Assembly (NCBI GenBank): GCA_015680685.1
Contig: MNCI01003851.1
Span: forward strand, 675,569 to 736,826
Origin: Gnetum montanum
Taxonomy: Eukaryota > Streptophyta > Gnetopsida > Gnetales > Gnetaceae
DNA length: 61,258 bases
Direction of reading: 5' to 3'
Shown here in pieces: positions 31,600-41,610 of this stretch (the first letter of the stretch is position 1; each line of letters starts with the position of its first letter). Below the pieces are notes generated by a model. The model was not told the origin of the DNA and searched no databases. It saw only the letters and a list, made by a program, of their open reading frames with translations. Made by a program: the position numbers and the translations under genes.

Positions 31600-32760
31600 C
31601 AAAGAGCAAAAATATATATGAAAATTAATGGAAAACTATATAACATCTGTGTAGATGGGCTTGTCAAATGATGTGTGCCAAAATGTGACCAATAGAGAAT
31701 CTTGCAAGATGTCCATAAAGGTCCATTTGGTGGCCACTATGCAGGGCATATAATGACACTCAAGCTAATTATGGAAAGCTACTTTTGGCCTACCTTGTTC
31801 AAAGACATCATACTTTTGCATAATTTTGTGAGCAATGCCAAAGAGATGGAGGAGATATAGTTATATATGAAGGGCCATAGTAATGGATATAATCACTTGA
31901 ACCTTTTGACATATGGAAAATTGATTTATTAGGTCCATAGCACCAATGTTGAATGGAAAAGCATATAACTTTGGATTACTGTACAAAGTGGGCAAAGACA
32001 ATAGCAGTAAAAGACTCTATAGCAAAGATAGCTACCAATTTTTTCCAACAACATGTGGTGAATAAATTTGGAATACCAAGAATTCTCATATTAGATAATA
32101 GGACTCACTTCACTTGTGCTACATTCAAAAGGCTCATGCAACAACTTGGGATGAACCATAAGCTAACAACACCATATCATCCCCAAGAAAATAGTTAATC
32201 TGAAGTTACTAATTGGGAAATTATTAGGATACTTACTAGGATGGTTAGTAGGTTTAGAAAGGATTGGAGCACTAAACTGAATGATGCTCTATGGGCCTAT
32301 ACGACATCTTGGAAACTATCTATTGGATACTCACCATATGAGTTAGTTTATGGCAAGTTGTTAACACTCTTGATCTAGGAAGAGCTTAATACTCTAGCTA
32401 CTACTAGTGAACTTGACCTTGACTTGTGCTTAGCCCAACGAGAATGCCTCATGAATCTAAACCTTTTAGATGAGAAGAGGCTTGTAACACTCATGAGTAA
32501 GAAAGTCAAGAAACATTACTCCAAAATTAGGCATGATACATGGATAAGCCATGTAACTATACAACTAGGTGATAAGGTGATTTACTATAATCCTAATCAT
32601 CTACCCCAAAAAGATAAATTTCAAATACTTTGGAAGGGACCATAAATTGTTCAAGCCAATTATCCATCTAGTGCCTTAGATATCTAGCATCCATCTCATT
32701 TACATAAGCTCATTCTTATCAATATCCAAAAATTCAAATTCTATTATGAATATTCCCAAG
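31600..32760 (+). pseudogene. Integrase (element E)
   Basis: Zinc-binding part: VHKGPFGGHYAGHIMTLKLI and SYFWPTLFKD (near 31715-31800). Core: DYCTKWAKTIAVKDSIAKIA (first D, near 31975), ILILDNRTHF (second D, near 32090), TPYHPQENS-stop-SEVTN (third, E, near 32195). C-terminal part: LNDALWAYTTSW, SPYELVYGK, LGDKVIYYNPNHLPQKDKFQ and FQILWKGP ending near 32642, then a diverged tail. All pieces are in one frame (30858, 31953 and 32424 agree), broken by stops. Confidence 0.85.
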
Positions 32761-32849
32761 AATCTACTAAATCTACCCAACAATCTTCTACTTGTTCTAT
32801 TTTTCATTTAACTAATCCTAAGGATAGTAATGGGGGATGTCAATCTAGA

Positions 32850-33080
32850 ACTGTAGGTACTTCATTGAATTTTTCATTTTCCTTTTTTTTCACTTTCTTT
32901 GATATTCTCTCATTCTTTTATTCTTTTTCATTTCTTAAATTTTTGACATTCTTTAACATTTTTCAATTCTTTAATATTTTTTTTTATTCTTTGACATTTT
33001 TCATTCTTTACATCTTTTTCCAATTCTTACTATCTTTTTCATATTTTTCTTTCATGACCTTTGTACATAATTTTGATTAA
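32850..33080 (+). repeat. Pyrimidine-rich tract after integrase (element E)
   Basis: Degenerate repeats of ATTCTTTGACATTTTTC. The Phe-rich frame through it is a product of composition. The same tract follows IN in G (56180-56360) and gag in D (20500) and H (51840-51720, minus). Confidence 0.75.
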
Positions 33081-34308
33081 AAATAAAACACATTAAGAAT
33101 GATAAAATATGTAGTCCAATATGGTGGAGATTTCTCTATGTTATCAAGTCACAAGGGGCTAATTATTTGGATAATGAAAACATAACATCCATCCTTTCAT
33201 TCCATTAATAAGAGGTTCTTACCATGATTGTAATGATATTCTTCCCATCATACAACTAAGGATAAACTTGTAATCATTATGCCTAGACTGAAAAGTAAAG
33301 AACCAAGTAGGAATGTCAAGGGTATGACATCAAGGAAATTTGTGGATTCTCTTAGATTACTATTGTGAGTTCTATCATGTTGCACATGTTGTATTATATC
33401 CTTGTAGATCTAACGAAAGATGGGACTAAGAGTACAATAAGTGCTACCTTACCATGACACTAGAAAGACATGTTACCCATGTAGGTAGCTTCTTAGGAAT
33501 TGAAAAAAAATAAAGCATTTAATAAATAAAATCCTCCCTTAGACAATACGCTAAGTGGTAATACTTCTTACCACAACAATAGTCTTATGGTTGTTATTGC
33601 AAGAGATGTGACAATGCAATGTCATTAAAATGTGGTCTAGACTTGGTTTGAATCTTAGAAAGAAAGACCAATGATTATTTTAACTACTAATAAAACATAA
33701 GAATTCATTATGCCTATGGTAAGATACCTCACATCCTAATTTCTACAAACCCTTCTAAGTCCATTTCATCTCACTATATAACTAATGATAACTTGTGGTA
33801 TTTTGTGACATAGCATAATTTTTCCAACTTAGTGATATTAACATGTGTGTTTTCCTAAATAGTTATGTGTTACATTCAACTCCTTAAGTGCCTAAAGATA
33901 CTTTTTGGTGTGGTTATACATGAGAAATAAGGACTGGAGCCTACTTTGGGAAGGATCCACTTGTATAACTATGGTATCTTATACCTACTAAGAAATTCCA
34001 CATCATCTTGAGCATTCCAATAATAATAAACATCAATAAAAACTTCCATTAACAATAAAATTATTCATTCCAACAACATGAATTTATTACGCATCTCATC
34101 CATCCTCTCAATACTTCCTAAACTTTCATAGCTCAAGATTTCTTCTTCATACACTTTATATGCCAAATTCTTAAAAAACTATGCATCAGTTCTACCAAGA
34201 CTCTATACTCATGTTCCATATGTTCCAAACATTCAAAATAACTTATTTTTTCTTACCAGATCTTAATGGAAAATTTAAAATTTTTTCCTTCAATATTGAA
34301 GCCCACAA

Positions 34309-34317
34309 AAACTATAT
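34309..34317 (+). promoter_or_regulatory. Probable ORF3 promoter TATA box (element E)
   Basis: AACTATATACAGG, about 278 nt before the intron donor. Corresponds to TATAAATAT in G (57696) and TATATATA in H (50412-50421, minus), where GATATC words lie just upstream. In E these words are not preserved (only CAATATTG). Confidence 0.5.
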
Positions 34318-34499
34318 ACAGGTAGGGACTTAGAAAATGTTTTTCATTCTTCACATTTGAGTTAAGGGAGCTTTTTCCATTTTTTTATTTTAAGTTTTAA
34401 GTTCTGAACTCCCAACTTCCAACATCCAAAACTCCACACTTGTAGCTCTCATTTTTGTGATTCTTAAACTTTGTTGATCCCAAAGTTCTGTATGTGTGT

Positions 34500-34512
34500 N
34501 GGGGGGGGGGGG
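34500..34512. other. Ambiguous base followed by a run of 12 G
   Basis: N at 34500 and G at 34501-34512, where G and H have short TTGTGGGGG runs. Probably a real G-run expanded or mis-called in the assembly. Confidence 0.8.
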
Positions 34513-34587
34513 TTTGGATGATGTGCATGGTATGATACTATTATAATTAGAGTCAATATTTTCTAATGCCTTGAGGGTATGATAAGG

Positions 34588-34887
34588 GTACATATGAAAG
34601 AAAAATTTAAAATTTTTAATGAAAATCAATCACATTAATGTTAAAATCACTTTTATAATCCTCTTAATGAATCATACCAACCATTGTGTCATAAACAATA
34701 ATAAAATAGATAAATGTGAAGAGTTATAAGGAAATTAACACTTATGGGGCTTCCTTTTGAAAATTTTTCTAACTATATAATCATAATAAGCTATGAATTT
34801 GATATAATTAAAGGTATGAAAAAGGAAAGGCGTTATTAGAGATCAAAGAAGACACTTTAATCATTCCTAAATCATTGATGATTGTAA
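34588..34887 (+). other. Intron-like segment before ORF3 (element E), 300 nt
   Basis: The donor site AAGGGTACATATG is a mutated form of AAGGGTAAGTATG in G. The acceptor reads GATTGTAA just before ATG (AG changed to AA). Length is 300 nt, against 299 in G. Confidence 0.55.
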
Positions 34888-37674
34888 ATGGTACCAAAGA
34901 GAGGAGCAATAGGAGGATCCTCATACCATGTAGGAAAATGACCATAAGGCCAAGGAAGAGGTTGAACTAGAGAACAAGGACCATAAGCAAAACATGAAAA
35001 GTAGGAGGCTCAATCCTTTAGTATCCATCACGAAACTCCTGCCACTAGACATTTAGCCCAAAGGGAGGTAGAAGAACCACAAGTAGAAGGATAGCTCTTC
35101 ACACTATTATAAAAATGCCTCCAAATCATCCCAAAGAAGATGCTCTTGACCATAGTAGTTATGGATATGAACTTTGGTCTTTTTTTAAAATTTGTTCTAG
35201 AGGTAGTAAGGACACAACTCCAAGCATCACAACCATAACCCATACTTTCAAAAAATGGTGAACGGTATTTGGTGAATACTTATCAATTTTATCACAATAA
35301 AGAAGAAGATGCAATAGTCAACATCGAGGGAGTCTCCATTTCATACCTAGTTAAGGTGAGAGATCAAGCCCTAAATGTCCCCAATGAAGGGGCAAAAGTA
35401 GCACATCTATCGATAAGGCCAAACAAAGAAACTAGAAAATTATGGTTGGAAAGGATATATGGAAAAGAAAACAAGAGTATAATGAGTTAACTCTTGAAGA
35501 GAGAATTTATTTCAAATTTGGCACATATCATTAGGTTTCCACAAAATTATTAAGTAGACTATCAGCATATGAAGCCAGAGGAAGTGTAATCCTAATGAAA
35601 AGGTATAATGCAAACCTCTCATAAATCTACTTCAAGGAAATTCAAAAGAAATTTGAAGAAAATAAGTTAGGAAAGCTAACACTTCCATTTCCTTGCCTTA
35701 TCAAGAAAATATGCAAAAATGCTAGAATCCTAGGGTACCCACAATTACACCCTCAGTAAGGCTCAAAATGCTTCATGTGCTAAAATGCTCAAGCTATCAT
35801 CACTAAAGAAAGATTAGGTGGAAGAACAAACAAACATTAGGGAAACCACATAGGCTAGTGAATAACAATAGCAAGAGAGACCTAGTGGTCAACATTGAGA
35901 GCAATAGTAGCAACAAGAATAATAGCAATAACAAGAATAAGAATAAAAACATTAGCAAGTTCCACCACTACCACTGTAGGATTGCAAGCCAACATCTGTA
36001 ATAAATCCTAGAGACTATCAATTGGGGAACATGTGAGAAGGCCAATCTTTATAGAGTTATTGATAGTACCATTCAACCCATAGTTTCCATAGATCCTACA
36101 AGTGGATATATATCATTACAATTAGGAAGAGAGTCCCAATAGTCACAAAAAATTTCTAGAAACATTGCATCATACCAAGTAATTCTTGAAACTGGAGAGG
36201 GATCCAAAGTTATGGTTATATAGCACTAGGATGCAGTAGGAGCAGTAGAAGTTCATAAATCACATCAATGAATTCTTTAACATACATGTTGTGTCACTAG
36301 TTGATCTCATTAGAACTAAGAATGCTCAAATATTACTTGATACTTCAATGACTCCTATTGATCATGAGGATGTGCTAGATCAATTGTTGTAGGCTAGGTA
36401 AGTCATGACAACTCTATTTGACATCCCAATGGATGTCACTATACTATATTCAAAACTAATAGTAACCAAGGATAAGTTGTTCATGGCAGAAACCAACGTA
36501 GAGCATGTAGAAAATGAACTTCTTAGACTACACTAAGAGCTCATAACCCTAAGGGCCAAACATAAAGATCCACTGCAATATGTTACATCTAATAAATTAG
36601 ATAAATTCAGGACAAAATAGATTAATTTTATAATAGAGAAAAATAAGCAGATGATAATGGAGCAAGAGAAAGCAATGTAAAATTACTTTGTAGTAGAAGC
36701 ATAGACATATGTACATACAAAGGTAGTCACCGCATACAAGAAAAAAATAAACAACTCATCATAGATAAAACCAAGTTGACTACTATGGAGAAGTAAAAGA
36801 ACATTCTTAAGGAGATCATCCATTAATTGAGAAAACAATTGACAAGAGTCAACCAAGACATGAGCCACTTAGTATGAGAAAACATAATCCTCTTAATGAA
36901 GGAGGGACATGCAATTAGATAGAAATTAGCCATTGAAATCAACACATGGTAGAACAAAGCTAAGAAGCATAAAATGCTCAAGAAACACTTCCATGATTAG
37001 GTGGGCATGTATAGAAAGATCAATAAGAAGGGATCCATATGGTGAAAACCTAGATCAATTCCATATCACTATAGTATTTTGACTGGCAATCCATCTTGGA
37101 TAGTAATGCTCATGTCCACCATGTAGAGATTAAAAATATAGACCTTCCATAAGAAGATTTGAAAGAAAACATGGGGTTAGCTAATCTTCACTATGCTAAT
37201 TGGGCCATGTTAACTTTAGGCAAGTCTAGAAATGAACTTGAATAACAAGTAGCAACCATGTATGCATTGCATGAAAAAGAGTTTATGGATCGAAAAGATG
37301 CTTTGTAGAAAATTTAGGTGGAAAAAATTAAACTAGGAGTAGTTAAGGCTAGCTACCAAGGACTAAAAGATGTAGTAAACTTGGCTAGAAGATTGTCGAA
37401 CTATCATGAGTTACAAGCCAAGGCTAGAGCATTTGAAGAAGAGAGGAGGTAGTTTTCAGCAATGTATGTTAAGGCCAATCACATGCTTCCGTAGCTACCC
37501 TATCCATGGGATGTACCTACTCCATCACATATTTTAGAATTGGCATGGATGGTACATGTTCCAAGAATATAGGAGGGGAAACTTTAGGTGCTCCTAAATA
37601 GATAAGAATTCTAAAAGCTTGATGATAGTGAGAAGTAACTTATGGAAGAGGCACCACCACTAGGAACTACATAG
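34888..37674 (+). pseudogene. ORF3: about 929-codon accessory protein with coiled coils (element E)
   Basis: Start at ATG 34888 (MVPKRG), stop at 37672. Recognisable blocks at both ends are in one frame: MDMNFGLFLKF (residue 92), YLVNTYQFYHNKEEDAIVNI (about 130) and RKLWLERIYGKEN; a less clear middle follows, then a Lys/Asn/Ser-rich low-complexity hinge (about 325-360), a long charged region with heptad-like pattern (about 530-865) and a C-terminal LMEEAPPLGTT. H has the same parts, 2803 nt. I see no signal peptide or clear membrane span, so this is not an ordinary envelope protein. The N-terminal F-Y-x-N / G-V-S-I pattern recalls the 'putative plant transposon protein' family, but that is only a guess. 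Many nonsense codons. Confidence 0.75.
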
Positions 37675-37860
37675 GATACATCAAGATTCATCAAGTTGTT
37701 TTGTTTGTTTTGTTATTTTGTCAAGTCTTGTGTCAATTTTGTAAAGCACCACTGCAACATTTAGTATCATGTAAATAGTGTTATGTAAATCTACCTCTTA
37801 ATTTTTTAAGGAAATCTATCCTCATTTTGTTTTAACTTGAGAATGAGTTTTCAGTCAATT

Positions 37861-37869
37861 GTGGGGGTA
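37861..37869 (+). other. Polypurine-tract position of element E (GTGGGGGTA)
   Basis: G-rich tract directly before the 3' LTR. It follows GAGAATGAGTTTTCAGTCAA, which is like the sequence before the 3' LTRs of D and H. Confidence 0.6.
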
Positions 37870-38855
37870 TGATAAATTAATTTTTGGTTGACTATGATAT
37901 CGTAGATCCAATATATAGCTTCAATATTGTAACACTAGTCATGTCATAATATATGCAATATCGTGGGATGAATGCTAGCCTACAAATACAACACTTAGGT
38001 GCATGGATCCATAATAGATTTCATTCACTAGTAGCAAAACTATTTTAGTTTGTTTTTATGGATTTAGTCTTTAGCACTTAGTAGTGTATGGCCACAGTGT
38101 GGTATTAAGTGATTGTATGAAGTCTTTATTTGAGTGGATTGTACTTGGACATAGTTCATAATCAGCAATAAGGATCAAGATTACCTATCATCCTTGCAAC
38201 ATCCACTTAGTTTTCTTTTTGTTTACTTAGACTAATTATTCCTATTTTCCTTAGTTAATCATTTACTTTACTAGCACTTTACTTTACATGTTGAAAGTAA
38301 CTATATGGATACAAATGGTTTTGAGTGCTAAGTGTAGCTATCTGGTAACCCACTAGTGTTATCGCTTAGTATGCCTAGTAGTGGTACACTTGGTAATACC
38401 AATGATGACAACATGAGTTCAAGGCATGGTTTTGAGTGCTAAGTGTAGCTATCTGGTAACCCAGTAGTGTTATTGCTTAGTATGCCTAGTAGTGGTGCAC
38501 TTGGTAATACCAATGATGACAACATGAGTCCAAGGCATGTACGATAGACTAGGACCAAATATCCATCTCGTAGGATAGAATAGATTTATTTACTATTTTC
38601 CTTAGAATTAGAAACTATATTTACTCTACCATATTTGCTAGGAGAAATGACCTATAAGCATCAACATATCATACACCTCACTATCAGTTAAACCATAGAC
38701 ATATACTACATTAGCTCCACATGGGAAGATAATGGTCTTGAACCTAAACCAATTACTAGCACATTCACATTGCCTCATCCATGGATAATGATCTAGTTCC
38801 ACATGAATATCTTTGACTTGTATGGTTGGGTGTTGGATTACTCAACTGCTCATTA
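37870..38855 (+). repeat. 3' LTR of element E (986 bp)
   Basis: TGATAAATTAATTTTTGG...CAACTGCTCATTA (end CA changed to TA). It is 123 bp longer than the 5' LTR, almost wholly because of the tandem duplication at 38315-38536. The TATA box is mutated to TACAAATA. Confidence 0.9.
38315..38536 (+). repeat. 111-bp tandem duplication inside the 3' LTR of E
   Basis: Copy 1 starts at 38315 (ATGGTTTTGAGTGCTAAGTG), copy 2 at 38426 with the same start. Both run to ...CATGAGTYCAAGGC and differ at only a few sites, so the duplication is much younger than the split of the two LTRs. The 5' LTR has one copy (near 27020-27120). Confidence 0.9.
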
Positions 38856-38860
38856 TGCGC
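38856..38860. other. Right target-site copy of element E (TGCGC)
   Basis: Differs by one transition from TGCAC at 26568-26572. Confidence 0.6.
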
Positions 38861-40563
38861 CTAGTGGAATTTTTAGACATTTAGCTTTTTGTGGTTGTGC
38901 AAAAATCTAATTTTCATTACAACAAATTTTATTTAATTATATGTGCAAGTATTATAACATTTTATCATGTCATACTGTGTTACTATACTTATACTTCTAA
39001 TCAATAATTTTAACTGTTTTGCAGCCTTTCTTCTAGTTAGTAAATCAAGGTTAAATCTAGATCCTTGGGGTTTCATAACATCTCTATTAGTTATTTATAG
39101 GATTTTATATAGAATTACTAGGGGTGTTACATAACCTCAATTTGTTCACCTTGCTTTCTTTAATGCTTATAAGAGAGTTCCTTCTTCCCTTTCCTTAGAA
39201 AGATGAATCCAAGAGACTTATTCTCAATTCTATGAGCAGCAAGAAAGGTATCATCTTAATCTTCATCATTTCCCAAGTTTTCATTTCCAAAAGGAAGATC
39301 ATCTTTAAGGGATGACATGCAAGAATATCTTGAAGAAGGTCTTAATGAAAAAGTACTTGAATTATTTCCTTGCTTAAATCTTTTGGTAAAGAGGCATATC
39401 CTTTGTTCTTTTCTAGCTTTTCTAAATTCTTAGAAATGAGCTTAAGAGCATTTCTCATGTCATTCATGTCTCTTGATAATGCTTGACCTACTTCTTTTAA
39501 GGCATGATGGAAAACAACCTAAAAAGAAATTTTCACAAAATTATACAAACCAAATTCAAATGTGCAAAATTTTTCAAGGAATGAAACTAAGAATACTTAA
39601 ATCTTAAGAGAAATGAGTTTAAGATCCTTAAACTCTAGCTCTTATAAGGCAATGTGTGTCCAATTTTGTAAGTATCTTCAAATTCTTAAAATGTATGACA
39701 AACATAGGGACTAAAGGGAAATTTTCAAATCCTAGAATGAGTGAAACAAGTAACAAGAGAGAATTCACCTAAGCTTAAGAATTTAAAATCATTCTTTGTA
39801 ATTAAGATGATAATCATCCACTTGCATACATTTCTCTTCAATTCCAAGCAATCTAATAATAATCTAATGATGATCTTCCTTGGATTCCATAATCCAAGCT
39901 TTCTCAATTCCAAAACCAAGCCAATTTGAACAACAAAGGAAAAGTAAAATCCACACATACTCCCAAGGATAGACAAAGGATCCAATCCAATCCTTACTAC
40001 ACTCAAGTAAAGTAATCACACACATATGGATGAAGACAAAGGCAATTGGTCAAAGTTCTCTTTATCACTACTCTTTCTTTACTCAAGTCCCTACAATTAG
40101 TCTCTCTTTATCAAAGTGAAGAACCAAGAGGTCTACTTATATCTTCTTCCTATCTATTTATAGGAGTTTTATTGGACTAGATTAGATTTTTGACATGGAT
40201 TCCAACCACATGCCTTTTTTGGCTTTTACTTTCTCTCAAGGGGTTGCTTTCTTAGTGAACCCATGTAACAATGTTGATCCTACTTTCATGGTTACATCAT
40301 CTTGCACCCCTCAATTCCTTCACATAATTTTGGTCATAATTCCTCTAGCTATGAGCTTCTCACCAATAGCTAATGGAGCTCTCTCTCTAGAAAATGATAT
40401 TTCCCTAGGCATCCACAAGCTCCCATAAAATTCCTAATGATGGTGACATAGCCCTACTCTATAGGCTATCCTACCTATTCCACCAATGCCACCCTTATTC
40501 CCTAGTAGCAATAGTTTCTTGCCTCATCTCATAGCCTACCTTTTAAAACTAACACTTACCTAC
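38861..40563. other. Spacer between E and G with a possible minus-strand promoter and exon-like piece
   Basis: No LTR pair or Gag/Pol motif. On the minus strand CCTATAAATAG at 40153-40163 is a good TATA box. About 620 nt downstream, after an acceptor-like TTCTTTTTAG (39520-39530), there is a 57-codon open piece (HALKEVGQALSRDMNDMRNA, then LKLISKNLEKLEKNKG) with heptad character (39510-39340), then a stop. It could be one decayed LTR with the start of its internal region, or a gene relic. Confidence 0.4.
40153..40163 (-). promoter_or_regulatory. Possible TATA box on the minus strand
   Basis: CCTATAAATAG, in AAAACTCCTATAAATAGATAG context. The best promoter-like motif in the spacer; no partner copy in the window. 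Confidence 0.4.
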
Positions 40564-41465
40564 TGATAAATTGAGTTTTTACATGACTATGATATTGGAC
40601 ATTCAACATCGGAGCTATGATATTCATTCCCCAATATTGGGGAATAAGCTACAATGTTAGACATCCAATATCATGGAAATGTGTAGGCCTATAAATTCAA
40701 CCCTTAGATGCATGGTCCAATAACAATTTCATTTCACCCTTACTAAAATACTTGTAGTTAATTTCCATAGTTTAGTGATACATTGTATGGAAACAATGTG
40801 GTATTGAGTGATTGTACAAAGTCTTTATTTGAGCATCTTGTACTTGGACACAAGTGTGAACAAAGATAAATATCAAGATTACTTTTCACCATTGAAACAT
40901 CCACTTAGTTTTGTTATAGTCTCCTTAGAATAATGCTTATTATTTTCACTTAGCTTACTAATTACTATTTTCTCAATTACTATTTATTTTTCCATGAACA
41001 TTACTTTTACTATTGTTAAGCAGAATGAATACAACTGATTCCAAGCATAAAGTGTGATCATTTGGCAACCTAGTAGTATTATCTCTTGGTTCACCCAAGA
41101 CTAAAGTACTTGGTAATCTCAGTAATAATTACATAAGTCCAAGACATGTGCGGAGAGTCAGGAACAAATGTCCATACACTAGGGTAGATTAGATTTGTTT
41201 ACTATTTACTTAGACATAGGAACCACTTCCATTTACCTTATGTTTACTAGAAGCAAGATCTCCCATACAACATCAATTATCATACACCTCACCATGAACT
41301 AAACCATACACATCGATTTTACTACCTCATGTAGAAAGATAATGATCATGAACTTAAGCCAATTACTCTCATAATCACATTTCCTTGTTAATGGAATTCA
41401 ACCGGGCTACACATGAATACTCATATCTCATATGGTTGGGTGTTGGGTTACTTCATCACTCATTA
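40564..41465 (+). repeat. 5' LTR of element G (902 bp)
   Basis: TGATAAATTGAGTTTTTACA...CATCACTCATTA, the same type as the LTRs of E. GATATT/AATATC words in U3 at 40590-40675, including the inverted pair CCCCAATATTGGGG; CCTATAAATTC at 40688; R block TTTATTTGAGCATCTTGTAC near 40827. Confidence 0.85.
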
Positions 41466-41485
41466 TTTGTGCTATTGCTTGGAAG
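41466..41485 (+). other. Primer-binding site of element G, degenerate
   Basis: TTTGTGCTATTGCTTGGAAG after the LTR; aligns with TTGGTGCCATTGCCAAGGAT of D. Confidence 0.6.
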
Positions 41486-41610
41486 AAGTTAATGTATGCT
41501 TAGTAATTGATTTCTCAAAGTTCATTGTACCTGAAACACAAAGTTAAATTCCATAATCTTACAATCCTATAATAAGCACACTTAAAATAAACATCTAAAA
41601 AATATAACAT

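Larger units (their letters stand above)
33090..34887 (+). other. Conserved noncoding block between IN and ORF3 (element E)
   Basis: Aligns by eye with G 56400-58250, H 51700-49917 (minus) and more weakly D 20640-22117. Landmarks: GAGATTTCTCTATGTTATCA then AGTCACAAGGG (33127), CATTAATAAGAGGTTCTTACC (33204; split CATTAATAAG, AGGTTCTTAC), ATGACATCAAGG (33324), CTTGTAGATCTAACGAAAG (33402), AGAAAGACATGTTACCCATG (33462). No shared reading frame. It ends in the ORF3 promoter, leader and intron. Confidence 0.75.
26573..38855 (+). mobile_element. Element E: complete Athila-like Ty3/gypsy element with ORF3 (12.3 kb)
   Basis: In order: 5' LTR, PBS, gag, PR, RT, RNase H, IN, pyrimidine tract, conserved noncoding block, ORF3, G-rich tract, 3' LTR, with near-matching pentanucleotides at both ends. 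RT and RNase H motifs (YLDG..SGYNQIFIAPKD, MPFSLCNV, FLGNTGYYRRFI) are those of the Athila branch of Ty3/gypsy. All frames are broken by stops. It is the reference copy for the layout of D, G and H. Confidence 0.9.

Noticed and set aside
32865-33080. Phe/Leu-rich frame as a membrane protein
   Set aside because: It is a translation of the pyrimidine-rich tract that follows IN in G and gag in D and H as well; the frame is not conserved.
38856-38910. APSGIFRHLAFCGC-like piece as a Copia integrase end
   Set aside because: The similarity to the usual HLRVFGC block is too short and overlaps the target site of E.
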